Source: Bacillota bacterium
GTDB lineage: Bacteria; Bacillota; Clostridia; Lachnospirales; Lachnospiraceae
Direction of reading: 5' to 3'
Assembly: GCA_030526045.1 (NCBI GenBank)
Contig: JAUNDN010000022.1
Coordinates: 1,495 to 41,443, forward strand
Length of the DNA stretch: 39,949 bases
Shown here: in pieces, positions 1-7,531 of the stretch
Position numbering within the stretch: position 1 is the stretch's first letter
How the letters are laid out: each line of letters opens with the position of its first letter
The notes under the pieces: generated by a model
The model's input: the letters and a program-made list of their open reading frames with translations, nothing else
The model's database searches: none
What the model was told of the DNA's origin: nothing
Program-made: the position numbers and the translations under genes

Positions 1-114
1 CAAAACACGATCCAGACGCAGAAAAGCCAGCTTGCGCAAAAGGATACGGTCATTGCAGAAAAAGACAAGCTGATTGAAGAACTGCAGAGCAAGCTTAAAG
101 AAAAAGAGGCCTAA
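1..114 (+). CDS. C-terminal fragment of a coiled-coil protein (5' end outside window)
   Basis: Frame 1 is open from the window edge and gives 37 residues ending in KLKEKEA before TAA at 112-114. The fragment is rich in K, E, Q, D and L and reads as the end of a coiled coil, with heptad-like leucine/isoleucine spacing around KDKLIEELQSKL. The start and any functional domain lie upstream of the window, so function cannot be assigned. It converges on the amidase gene and overlaps it by 4 bases: the tetramer CTAA carries TAA for this gene and TAG for the opposite one. I am fairly sure the frame is coding because of the coiled-coil composition and the clean stop-to-stop junction. Confidence 0.6.
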   Translation, partial: QNTIQTQKSQLAQKDTVIAEKDKLIEELQSKLKEKEA

Positions 115-884
115 GCCGCCTCATCTCCTTTTCCTAATATGTATTCCTCCAAATCCAGAATGAACTGTTCCCATGCTGCTTCATTCTCTACATAGTACAG
201 CGGACATTTCTTTCCGCCCTCATCGTAGTGTCTTCTCATATCCTCCGGCGCCAGTTTATATTCCTTCAGCAGCCATGCACAGAGCCGGATCAGCGACTGG
301 TAAGTCTCATCCGTGAACTCTCCATCTTCACTTAAATAGCAGCATTCAATGGATATGGAATCCTCGTTTCTCTTTTTTACTGCATACCCGATTTCATTGA
401 GGGGAATGCACTGTATAATCTCGCCCTCATAGCCGATGATGAAATGGGCACTGGCAGAAGTCTCGCCTGTAGTCCCCAGGTTTTCAAAATAGCTACGGTT
501 CTGGGCTGCACTGGTTCCGGGATTAGCCGTATAGTGAACAAAAATGTTTCTAACCTTCTTAAGCTCTGTACCCGGTCTGGAATAGGCATTTACCGTAAGA
601 AAATCTTCAACAATTGCAGGCTTTCTCGATTCGTTTGCCTGAATCATCTGTTTTCTCTCCGAGCTGAGTACACTTGCTAGTGCTCCCTTGCCGGCAAAAC
701 CTCTGATTAATTGATATAACAACACACAAAAGAGGATGATCAGTACCAGCTCGCATGTCAAGATGATTCCTTTCGTGATCGCTGCCTTTTTTCGCCTGCG
801 CCTTTTCCTGCTATTGGTTCTTCTCTTACCTTGTGGATTTTTCTCATCCTCGTTTTTTGAAATATCAATCAGTTCCAGTTCCAT
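111..884 (-). CDS. Membrane-anchored N-acetylmuramoyl-L-alanine amidase (Amidase_2 / PGRP fold)
   Basis: This 257-residue protein should cut the bond between MurNAc and L-alanine in peptidoglycan, acting outside the membrane. Residues 1-36 are a basic cytoplasmic tail (KRRRRKK), residues 37-60 one transmembrane helix, and about 95-250 an Amidase_2 domain. Zinc ligands can be aligned with T7 lysozyme: H117 in VHYT, H219 in RRHYD and C227 in KKCP. The H-to-C spacing of 8 equals that of the T7 enzyme, and K225 sits where its catalytic lysine lies. The start is chosen for the GAGGCGGG ribosome site just upstream. A monocistronic unit is likely, with an extended -10 promoter at about 926-931. Physiological role (remodelling, recycling or germination) cannot be told from sequence. 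Confidence 0.88.
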   Translation of the reverse strand: MELELIDISKNEDEKNPQGKRRTNSRKRRRRKKAAITKGIILTCELVLIILFCVLLYQLIRGFAGKGALASVLSSERKQMIQANESRKPAIVEDFLTVNAYSRPGTELKKVRNIFVHYTANPGTSAAQNRSYFENLGTTGETSASAHFIIGYEGEIIQCIPLNEIGYAVKKRNEDSISIECCYLSEDGEFTDETYQSLIRLCAWLLKEYKLAPEDMRRHYDEGGKKCPLYYVENEAAWEQFILDLEEYILGKGDEAA

Positions 885-925
885 CCCGCCTCATCCTTCG
901 TATGAATTTCATTCTATCCATGTTG

Positions 926-931
926 ATTATA
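926..931 (-). promoter_or_regulatory. Extended -10 promoter for the amidase gene
   Basis: Read on the minus strand this is TGCTATAAT, an extended -10 element (TGnTATAAT), about 40 bases upstream of the amidase start. The -35 position (949-954, ATTAAA) is poor, which is usual for extended -10 promoters. Confidence 0.55.
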
Positions 932-981
932 GCAGGATGCCTCATGGCTTTAATTAACAAATCATAAAGATTTCCTTAAAT

Positions 982-1917
982 TCACTTCTGTTTTTCTCTT
1001 GCTCTTTTCCTGTCATTTTTATCCTGATACAGTTCCACATTTCCAAGTCCTTGCACAAACTTGGAGAACTGGCTGTATCCGAAATCCTTAACGTTAAAAT
1101 GATTGTATTTATTATAGACACGATTACTCAGCTCGCTGATGCCGATTCCCTTTGCTCCGGATTTCTGAATAATTCCTCTGACATAATTGCAGATTTCCTC
1201 ACGGGACTTTTCGTTATTTCTCAGTGAAATGGTAATCACATTCTGGTTCTTTTCCAGATGGAACATTCCTGCATCCTCCACGAATTTAGAAAGCAGGCTA
1301 TATCCGTAATTTCTCACGTCAAAGTCAGGATACATATTCACAAGGCGATTGCCAACAGCTGCGAGCTCCAGACTTTTCCCTTTATTTTCATTCTCATTGA
1401 CAATGTTTGTAATCGCATTATAGATCACTTCTCTGCCGATGGTATTATCCTTATCATCCTTATTAGCAGTATCCTCATCCTGATTACTCAAATTTTCCAG
1501 ATTAACAAAACGGGTACAGGCCACACGAAAAGAACGCGGTGTCTTCTCTTCCCCCATCCCAATCACTTCCATGCCCGATTCCCGAAGGCGGCTGGCAAGG
1601 CGGGTGAAATCACTGTCGCTGGATACAATACAGAACCCCTCTACATTCCCTGTATACAGAATATCCATGGCATCAATGATCAGGGTAGAATCCGTTGCAT
1701 TTTTTCCCACCGTATTGCTGAACTGCTGTACAGGAATCACAGAATTCTCTAACAGTTCGCCCTTCCATTTGTTTGCCTGTGTACTGGTCCAGTCTCCGTA
1801 AATTCTCTTATATGTGGTAATACCGTAGGTAGAAAGTTCCTCCAGAATCACACCGATATATTTAGCTGATATGTTATCTGCATCAATCAATAGTGCAAAG
1901 CGCTTATTATCCATCAA
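982..1917 (-). CDS. NYN-domain RNase-like protein with two OST-HTH/LOTUS domains
   Basis: 311 residues. Residues 5-142 form a NYN (PIN-like) nuclease domain with the expected acidic set: D12 and D14 in LLIDADN, D76 in KNATDSTLIIDAMD, and D101/D103 in VSSDSDF. A polar linker (144-160) leads to two tandem OST-HTH/LOTUS domains, about 162-232 and 239-300, each carrying the pattern YxxF-V-x-Y-GYSxxSKFV. LOTUS domains bind RNA, so a role in RNA cleavage or decay is the family expectation; the substrate is unknown. The start is the first of two adjacent ATGs, 7 bases after AGGAGG. It stands alone between the oad terminator and the amidase gene and has its own extended -10 promoter. Confidence 0.9.
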   Translation of the reverse strand: MMDNKRFALLIDADNISAKYIGVILEELSTYGITTYKRIYGDWTSTQANKWKGELLENSVIPVQQFSNTVGKNATDSTLIIDAMDILYTGNVEGFCIVSSDSDFTRLASRLRESGMEVIGMGEEKTPRSFRVACTRFVNLENLSNQDEDTANKDDKDNTIGREVIYNAITNIVNENENKGKSLELAAVGNRLVNMYPDFDVRNYGYSLLSKFVEDAGMFHLEKNQNVITISLRNNEKSREEICNYVRGIIQKSGAKGIGISELSNRVYNKYNHFNVKDFGYSQFSKFVQGLGNVELYQDKNDRKRAREKQK

Positions 1918-1947
1918 ACAGCCTCCTTATTTATCCATGGTTATTCT

Positions 1948-1953
1948 ATTATA
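1948..1953 (-). promoter_or_regulatory. Extended -10 promoter for the NYN-LOTUS gene
   Basis: The minus strand reads TATGCTATAAT, giving TGC-TATAAT. The start of transcription would fall about 25 bases upstream of the NYN start codon. The -35 position (1971-1976, TGGTGT) lies inside the oad terminator hairpin and is weak. Confidence 0.6.
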
Positions 1954-1961
1954 GCATAGAA

Positions 1962-1987
1962 AAACCCCTCACACCAGTGAGGGGTTT
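1962..1987 (-). terminator. Rho-independent terminator of the oad/mmd operon
   Basis: A perfect 11-bp stem, AAACCCCTCAC with GTGAGGGGTTT, closes a 4-base ACCA loop. On the minus strand it follows the oadA stop by about 25 bases and runs into a T5 tract. A T-rich run also exists on the plus side (TTTCTTTT), so the element could work in both directions, although no plus-strand gene ends here. Confidence 0.93.
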
Positions 1988-2011
1988 CTTTTGTTAGTGG
2001 TTTTAGATTGC

Positions 2012-3439
2012 TTATACGGGATATGCTGCATTCTTGGTGTCTGCCTGTGTCATATCTACCTTTTCCTGCTGAGCCTGACGATACTTGAAGAAGTCCGTTG
2101 CCACCTGAGGGAACAGTGCATAAGACAATACATCCTCATCCTGCTGCTTCCATTCCTTCATTTCAGACTCTAACTTATCCATCTCGTTTTCAATCAGATC
2201 TGCGGGACGGCAGGTAATTCTCTCTTCACCGGGAATAACCTTGTCAATAACTTCCTGGCTCATCGGTTTAACTGTCTGACCATATTCGCCACGAAGAACT
2301 GCCTTGGTTTCCTTAGTTGCCATCTTGTATCTTTCACCCATCAGTACATTAAATACAGCTTGTGTACCAACAATCTGTGAAGAAGGTGTAACCAAAGGAG
2401 GCTCACCTAAGTCCTTACGAACCTGAGGAATTTCCTTCAGCACATCATAGTACTTATCTTCCGCATTCTGTTCCTTCAGCTGGCTAACCATGTTAGAAAG
2501 CATACCGCCGGGAACCTGATATAACAGTGTCTTGATATCAACACCCATAACCTTGGGATTCAAAAGTCCGCTTGCAAGGCACTCATCTCTGTAAGGTCTG
2601 AAATAATCAGCAATTTCAGCAAGAAGGTTCTGATCATAGCCTGTATCGTAAGGAGTTCCCTTGAAGGTTTCAACCATAACCTCGGTTGCAGGCTGTGAAG
2701 TACCCATAGCAAAAGGTGAAATTGCACAGTCGATCACATCTACCCCTGCTTCTACTGCTTTCAGGTAAGTCATGCTGGCAACACCGGATGTATAGTGTGT
2801 ATGTAACTGAATCGGGAGCTTGGTTGCCTCCTTCATTGCCTTGATCAATTCAGCTGCCTTGTAAGGAACCAGAAGACCTGCCATATCCTTGATACAGATA
2901 GAATCTGCACCCATCTCTTCAATCTTCTTAGCCATATCTACCCAGTATTCCAGAGTATAGGCATCACCTAACGTATAGGAAAGAGCAATCTGTGCATGAC
3001 CTCTTCCTTCCTGTACCTTGATCTTATTCGTTGCATTAACCGCTTCCTGAAGGTTTCTCAAGTCATTCAGACAGTCAAAGATACGGATGATATCAATACC
3101 GTTTGCAATGGACTTCTCAACAAAGCTGTCTACCACGTCATCTGCGTAAGGTCTGTATCCTAAGATATTCTGACCTCTGAACAGCATCTGCAGCTTCGTA
3201 TTCTTGAAGCCATCTCTTAATTTTCTAAGTCTCTCCCATGGATCTTCCTTTAAGAAACGAAGGGAAGCATCAAATGTTGCACCACCCCAGCATTCTACTG
3301 CGTGATAACCAACTTTATCCATTTTCTCTACGATTGGAAGCATCATATCGGTAGGCATTCTTGTTGCAATCAGGGACTGATGTGCATCACGAAGAACGGT
3401 TTCCATAATTCCAACCGGTTTTTTAACCTGTTCTGCCAT
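2012..3439 (-). CDS. oadA: Oxaloacetate decarboxylase alpha subunit, carboxyltransferase part only
   Basis: 475 residues, the biotin-dependent carboxyltransferase that moves CO2 between oxaloacetate and biotin (pyruvate carboxylase subunit B / transcarboxylase 5S family). Family residues are in place: D18 in RDAHQSL, K184 in CIKDMAG (the carbamylated lysine) and H213/H215 in LHTHYTSG, all around the metal of the TIM barrel; the C-terminal part matches the conserved PYC_OADA region. Unlike Klebsiella OadA it has no C-terminal biotinyl domain; a separate 117-residue carrier is encoded two genes upstream. It is the last gene of a five-gene operon, 30 bases after oadB, and ends at a strong terminator. 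The 5S subunit of propionibacterial transcarboxylase is an equally good relative. Confidence 0.93.
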   Translation of the reverse strand: MAEQVKKPVGIMETVLRDAHQSLIATRMPTDMMLPIVEKMDKVGYHAVECWGGATFDASLRFLKEDPWERLRKLRDGFKNTKLQMLFRGQNILGYRPYADDVVDSFVEKSIANGIDIIRIFDCLNDLRNLQEAVNATNKIKVQEGRGHAQIALSYTLGDAYTLEYWVDMAKKIEEMGADSICIKDMAGLLVPYKAAELIKAMKEATKLPIQLHTHYTSGVASMTYLKAVEAGVDVIDCAISPFAMGTSQPATEVMVETFKGTPYDTGYDQNLLAEIADYFRPYRDECLASGLLNPKVMGVDIKTLLYQVPGGMLSNMVSQLKEQNAEDKYYDVLKEIPQVRKDLGEPPLVTPSSQIVGTQAVFNVLMGERYKMATKETKAVLRGEYGQTVKPMSQEVIDKVIPGEERITCRPADLIENEMDKLESEMKEWKQQDEDVLSYALFPQVATDFFKYRQAQQEKVDMTQADTKNAAYPV

Positions 3440-3469
3440 TTGTTAAATCCTCCTATATATTTATAATGA

Positions 3470-4621
3470 TTAGAATACACCAAATACTGCCATGAAGGTA
3501 CCTGCTGCTACAGCAGTACCGATAACACCCGCTACGTTAGGTCCCATAGCATGCATCAGCAGGAAGTTGGTAGGATCAGCTTCTGCGCCAACCTTCTGTG
3601 AAACTCTTGCCGCCATAGGAACTGCAGATACACCGGCAGAACCGATCAACGGATTTACCTTACCCTTGGTAGCAATACACATCAGCTTACCAAACAGAAC
3701 GCCTGCTGCGGTACCGAATGCAAATGCAATCAGACCAAGAATGACGATTTTGATGGTATCCCAGTTCAGGAATGCCTCTGCACTTGTAGTCGCACCTACA
3801 GATGTACCAAGCAGGATAACTACGATATACATCAGTGCGTTGGAAGCTGTATCCGTCAGCTGTCTTACAACACCGGATTCTCTGAACAGGTTACCCAGCA
3901 TCAGCATACCGACAAGGGGAGCTGTTGTAGGAAGAATCAGACATACTACAATCGTAACAATAATCGGGAAAAGGATCTTTTCAAGCTTGGATACCGGACG
4001 AAGCTGTCCCATTTTGATCTTTCTTTCCTTTTCTGTTGTCAGCAGCTTCATAATAGGCGGCTGAATAATCGGTACCAGTGACATATAGGAATAAGCTGCC
4101 ACCGCAATCGGTCCGAGCAATGCTGTCTGTCCAAGCTTACCTGCAAGGAAGATGGATGTAGGACCGTCTGCACCACCGATAATGGAGATTGCTGCTGCAG
4201 CCTTATCATTAAAGCCAAGAGCAATTGCTCCAAAGTATGCTGCAAAAATACCAAACTGTGCTGCAGCACCGAGTAAGAAGCTCTTAGGATTGGCAATCAG
4301 GGGACCGAAGTCCGTCATGGCACCAACTCCCATGAAAATCAGGGAAGGTAAAATTGCCCACTCATCTAAGAGATAAAAATAATACAGTAAGCCACCGACT
4401 CCGTTTGAAGATTCTTCAATTGACATCATGATGTCGGGATAAATGTTAACCAGCAGCATACCAAATGCGATCGGTGTCAAAAGCAATGGTTCAAAGCCCT
4501 TGGCAATCGCAAGATAAAGAAACACACAGGCAACAATGATCATTGCAAAATTTCCTACAGTCAGGTTAAAAAAGGCTGTCTGATGGATCAGGTTGTCCAG
4601 TGTTGTTACGATATAATCCAT
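3470..4621 (-). CDS. oadB: Na+-translocating decarboxylase beta subunit (OadB/MmdB/GcdB)
   Basis: 383 residues, polytopic, the membrane pump that decarboxylates carboxybiotin and exports Na+. The signature [13 protein letters not shown] at about 149-161 contains the aspartate linked to Na+ transport in this family, and the second conserved stretch, [14 protein letters not shown] (327-340) followed by [10 protein letters not shown] (356-365), is intact. Length equals that of short MmdB/GcdB-type subunits; Klebsiella OadB is longer. The start follows AGGAGGT. It lies between the biotin carrier (46 bases upstream) and oadA (30 bases downstream), so it is clearly part of one membrane complex. The sequence alone does not say whether oxaloacetate, methylmalonyl-CoA or another acyl-CoA feeds it. 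Confidence 0.94.
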   Translation of the reverse strand: MDYIVTTLDNLIHQTAFFNLTVGNFAMIIVACVFLYLAIAKGFEPLLLTPIAFGMLLVNIYPDIMMSIEESSNGVGGLLYYFYLLDEWAILPSLIFMGVGAMTDFGPLIANPKSFLLGAAAQFGIFAAYFGAIALGFNDKAAAAISIIGGADGPTSIFLAGKLGQTALLGPIAVAAYSYMSLVPIIQPPIMKLLTTEKERKIKMGQLRPVSKLEKILFPIIVTIVVCLILPTTAPLVGMLMLGNLFRESGVVRQLTDTASNALMYIVVILLGTSVGATTSAEAFLNWDTIKIVILGLIAFAFGTAAGVLFGKLMCIATKGKVNPLIGSAGVSAVPMAARVSQKVGAEADPTNFLLMHAMGPNVAGVIGTAVAAGTFMAVFGVF

Positions 4622-4667
4622 TTTTTTTACCTCCTGTTGTTTTGATCAGTACACACAATGTCCGGCA

Positions 4668-5021
4668 TTAGTTCAGAGTTGCCAGTAATGCGCCTGCTTC
4701 AACAGGATCACCAACAGCTACGTCGATGCTTGCAACAGTACCATCCTGCGGTGCTACAACAGGGATTTCCATCTTCATTGCTTCAAGAATCACTACTGTA
4801 TCGCCAGCCTTAAGAGCCTGTCCGACACTTGCTTCAACCTTGAACACCTTACCTGCTGCACCGGCCTCTACTCTTACACTGCCTGCTGCGCCGGCTGCTG
4901 CCTTAGGTGCTGCTGCAGGTGCTGCCTTGGGAGCTGCAGGTGCGGGTGCTCCTGTGGATGCTCCTTCCTCTACTACTACATCATATACGTTTCCGTTTAC
5001 GGTAATTGTATAATTTTTCAT
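4668..5021 (-). CDS. Biotin carboxyl carrier protein of the decarboxylase/transcarboxylase complex
   Basis: 117 residues. A short N-terminal beta segment (MKNYTITVNGNVYDVVVEEG) is followed by an alanine/proline/lysine-rich flexible linker (about 21-47) and a biotinyl domain with the signature EAMKMEI; K83 is the biotinylated lysine. This is the layout of MmdC/GcdC and of the 1.3S subunit of transcarboxylase. It is the only biotin carrier in the operon although two carboxyltransferases are encoded, so it probably visits both active sites and then OadB. The AT-poor linker codons (repeated GCTGCAxxx) make the gene locally repetitive. Start supported by AGGAGG 8 bases upstream. Confidence 0.94.
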   Translation of the reverse strand: MKNYTITVNGNVYDVVVEEGASTGAPAPAAPKAAPAAAPKAAAGAAGSVRVEAGAAGKVFKVEASVGQALKAGDTVVILEAMKMEIPVVAPQDGTVASIDVAVGDPVEAGALLATLN

Positions 5022-5062
5022 TACTAAAATCCTCCTGTGATCTTATTCATCAATCTAAATTA

Positions 5063-5839
5063 TTAAGCTCTCTGCCATTTATTTCCGGCACGTCTGATGC
5101 TTCTTACAACAAATCCGTCAGTAGAAGAAGCGCCTTCACTTGCTGCAATAGCTGCTGCAATAACAGCTACCAGTTCCAGATCATCGGAAAGCTCTTCCTT
5201 CTCAATGATCTGTGCAATTGTATTATCCACTGCTGCACTCTTGACATCTTCCTTGGCAGGCTTCTTCGCAAATTTTGCCTGAAGCTTGGGAATCAGGTTA
5301 AAGCAGCTGATAATTCCGCAAATCAGAATCAGAACCACAAATACGGTTCCCATTCCAAGCAGGGTATTTAATGCAGCCTTCTGCATGTTTTCACCAAAGG
5401 TGTAGTTTACATTGGTAGTAATACTGGTGGGGTTAGAATCTTCAAACACAAATTCCACTGTAGCATTACGTTTTTCCCCTTTAATCTCGACTGTAAGTAC
5501 ACCATCCACCGGATAAGGTTGTCCTTGCATCTCTTCAACAACAACAGTGTTTCCGGTGACCTTGACCAATTCCACATAATTACCCATATCCTCGGAAGCT
5601 TTTGCCCAGCTGTTAAGAGCATTTTCAAGCATCGTAGTATCCATGCCGTTCTGCTTCATACTGGCAAGGTAGCTCTCCTCTGCGTTCTGGATCACTATCA
5701 AATTAATTGTGTCAATAATGCCTCCAGCGAGTTCTTCCGCAGTCTGTGTTGACAGCAGGTTTACCTCTTCCTCCTGTCCACAAGCTGAAAAAGCAAGCAT
5801 ACAGGTAATCATACCTAATACTAATAACCATTTTTTCAT
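5063..5839 (-). CDS. OadG-like subunit fused to an exported lipoprotein domain
   Basis: 258 residues. Residues 1-19 are a lipoprotein signal peptide with lipobox FSAC (C20). Residues 21-150 form an extracytoplasmic domain resembling DUF3887-type small domains. A transmembrane helix spans about 155-182, and the cytoplasmic tail (183-258) is of OadG/MmdD type, ending in GFVVRSIRRAGNKWQRA, which typically closes such subunits. OadG/MmdD subunits are small single-pass proteins of 80-120 residues that help assemble OadA/MmdA with OadB. Here that piece is joined to an outer-face lipidated sensor-like domain, an odd arrangement. It sits 18 bases after the acyl-CoA carboxyltransferase and 41 before the carrier. 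Confidence 0.82.
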   Translation of the reverse strand: MKKWLLVLGMITCMLAFSACGQEEEVNLLSTQTAEELAGGIIDTINLIVIQNAEESYLASMKQNGMDTTMLENALNSWAKASEDMGNYVELVKVTGNTVVVEEMQGQPYPVDGVLTVEIKGEKRNATVEFVFEDSNPTSITTNVNYTFGENMQKAALNTLLGMGTVFVVLILICGIISCFNLIPKLQAKFAKKPAKEDVKSAAVDNTIAQIIEKEELSDDLELVAVIAAAIAASEGASSTDGFVVRSIRRAGNKWQRA

Positions 5840-5857
5840 ATTAAGTAATCATCCTTT

Positions 5858-7288
5858 CTAGACTGTACCATGTTTCTTTGCAGGACGGTCTTCCCTCTTT
5901 GTGAACAGCATCTCAAATGCACCGATCACATATTTTCTGGTATCTGCGGGTTCGATGATCTGATCAACATATCCTCTCTTTGCTGCACCTGCTGCGCTTG
6001 TCTGCAGTGCTGCATATTCTTTTGCACAGGCATCAATTGCATCTGCGCCCTGACCGTCACAAATAATCTTTGCTGCAAGCTTTGCATCCATCGTACCAAT
6101 CTGTGCATCCGGCCATGCCATAGTGATATCAGCACCGATTGCCTTGGAATTCATTGCCACATAAGCGCTTCCGAATGCCTGTCCGATAATAACGTTTACT
6201 TTAGGAACTGTTGCATTTGCAAATGCATATGTAAGCTTAGCTGCTGCCTTGGCGATCTTCTTCTCTGCGCATTTGTCTGCCTTAAAGCCCTTCACATTGG
6301 TAAGTGACAGAACCGGAATATTGAATGCATCACAGAAGTTTACGAAATCTGCTGCTTTATCACAGCCTGCAGGAGTCAGAACAGCATCAAATTTATCTGT
6401 TACAGTTCCGTCCTCTCCGTATACCTCACTGCGGTTTGCAACAGCGCCTACTGTCACACCGTTCAATCTGATCAGTGCGGTTACCATTTCCTTCGCATAG
6501 CCTTCTTTTACTTCAAATACCACGCCGTCATCGGCAAGCTGGGACAATGCAATGGAGGTATCTCCTGTGCATCCTGCAATTTCTGTGCAGACCCGATTCA
6601 GATCATCCGTGCATTCTTCAAAGGACATATCATCCTCATTATTGGCAGGAAGCATTGCTACCAGTTCTCTGATCTTAGCAAGAATAGAAGCTTCATCTGC
6701 AACTACATCAACGATTCCTGCTTCCTCGCTCTGAAAAGCAGCTGCAGAGGTATCACACTTGCTGATCTCATTTCCGTCTAATGCATTCGGAGCATTTACG
6801 AATAGCTTTGCTTTCTTCTCTTCCATAAATGTGAAGTCTGTCAAAGTAGGAATCAGGGCAAGTCCGCCACCGCAGGATCCAAAGATTGCTGTGATCTGGG
6901 GAATAATGCCTGAGCTTAAAACCTGCTTTTTGTAGATTTCACCGAAACCGTTCAGTGCATCGGTTGCTTCCTGTAATCTAAGTCCGGCAGACTCAATCAG
7001 TCCGATTACGGGTGCTCCCGTCTTAAGTGCCAGATCATAGAGGCTGGCAATCTTCTTTGCATGCATTTCACCGATACTGCCGTTTAATACGGAAGCATCC
7101 TGGCTGTATACATACACAAGGTTGCCACCAATCACTCCGTAGCCGGTAATAACACCGTCAGAAGGAGTCTCAGTCTGTTTCAAATTAAAATCTGTGCTTC
7201 TTGCTGTAATCTGCGCACCGATTTCAACGAAACTGTTTTCATCGAGTAAAGCGGTAATTCTTTGACTCGCCTGTGAAGTAGTACTCAT
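5858..7288 (-). CDS. Divergent acyl-CoA carboxyltransferase subunit (MmdA / transcarboxylase 12S family)
   Basis: 476 residues, two crotonase-like halves typical of the Carboxyl_trans family (MmdA, GcdA, PccB). It should exchange CO2 between an acyl-CoA and biotin on the carrier. The two oxyanion-hole loops are recognisable but unusual: GSCGGGLALIP (137-147), where the family usually reads xCAGGAxYSP, and GQAFGSAYVAMNSK (369-382), where it usually reads xAYGGAYxxMxSK. The protein is shorter than usual (about 510). These changes suggest a different acyl-CoA substrate or reduced activity. It is the first gene of the oad operon, with GGAGGG 8 bases before ATG. Candidate substrates are methylmalonyl-, malonyl- or glutaconyl-CoA; I cannot decide between them. 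Confidence 0.85.
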   Translation of the reverse strand: MSTTSQASQRITALLDENSFVEIGAQITARSTDFNLKQTETPSDGVITGYGVIGGNLVYVYSQDASVLNGSIGEMHAKKIASLYDLALKTGAPVIGLIESAGLRLQEATDALNGFGEIYKKQVLSSGIIPQITAIFGSCGGGLALIPTLTDFTFMEEKKAKLFVNAPNALDGNEISKCDTSAAAFQSEEAGIVDVVADEASILAKIRELVAMLPANNEDDMSFEECTDDLNRVCTEIAGCTGDTSIALSQLADDGVVFEVKEGYAKEMVTALIRLNGVTVGAVANRSEVYGEDGTVTDKFDAVLTPAGCDKAADFVNFCDAFNIPVLSLTNVKGFKADKCAEKKIAKAAAKLTYAFANATVPKVNVIIGQAFGSAYVAMNSKAIGADITMAWPDAQIGTMDAKLAAKIICDGQGADAIDACAKEYAALQTSAAGAAKRGYVDQIIEPADTRKYVIGAFEMLFTKREDRPAKKHGTV

Positions 7289-7319
7289 GTTTTCAGCCCT
7301 CCATTTTTATATTAAAAAA

Positions 7320-7325
7320 ATTATA
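7320..7325 (-). promoter_or_regulatory. Candidate -10 box close to the carboxyltransferase operon
   Basis: A perfect TATAAT on the minus strand about 32 bases before the start codon; no convincing -35 is present at 16-18 bases, where the GGGGACA palindrome lies instead. It competes with the extended -10 at 7372-7377 as the operon promoter. Confidence 0.35.
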
Positions 7326-7336
7326 ACTAGATTCAC

Positions 7337-7354
7337 GGGGACAGACTTGTCCCC
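7337..7354. repeat. Inverted repeat GGGGACA-N4-TGTCCCC (REP-like palindrome or operator)
   Basis: A perfect 7-bp inverted repeat with loop GACT lies between the two candidate promoters of the oad operon and about 50 bases upstream of its first start codon. It is not followed by a T tract on either strand, so a simple terminator is unlikely. GGGGACA...TGTCCCC palindromes resemble REP elements mobilised by RAYT transposases; the other reading is an operator for the oad promoter. Confidence 0.55.
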
Positions 7355-7371
7355 ATAATTTCACCTATAGA

Positions 7372-7377
7372 AGTATA
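7372..7377 (-). promoter_or_regulatory. Extended -10 promoter candidate for the oad/mmd operon
   Basis: Minus strand TGTTATACT is an extended -10 element (TGnTATACT). The -35 is poor. If used, it gives an 80-base leader that contains the GGGGACA palindrome. Confidence 0.45.
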
Positions 7378-7450
7378 ACACAAATGTTTTCAAACGCATA
7401 GGGATAAATTTTTGTTTTTTACAAAATTTTTATACATTTCCGATTTTTGG

Positions 7451-7456
7451 TATGAT
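7451..7456 (+). promoter_or_regulatory. Extended -10 promoter for the plus-strand D,D-carboxypeptidase
   Basis: TGGTATGAT gives TGn-TATGAT about 75 bases upstream of the preferred start codon at 7532. The -35 region is AT-rich but not consensus. It lies back to back with the oad promoter region. Confidence 0.5.
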
Positions 7457-7531
7457 ATTTACCGTCTTCTGAGAATAGTTATATTGTTTCTTACATATAT
7501 AATTAGGAAAAGGAACCTTTTGAGGAAACTC

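Noticed and set aside
7412-7531. N-terminal extension of the plus-strand carboxypeptidase
   Set aside because: The frame is open, but it covers the -10 box, lacks a ribosome site and would put the signal peptide 40 residues inside the protein.
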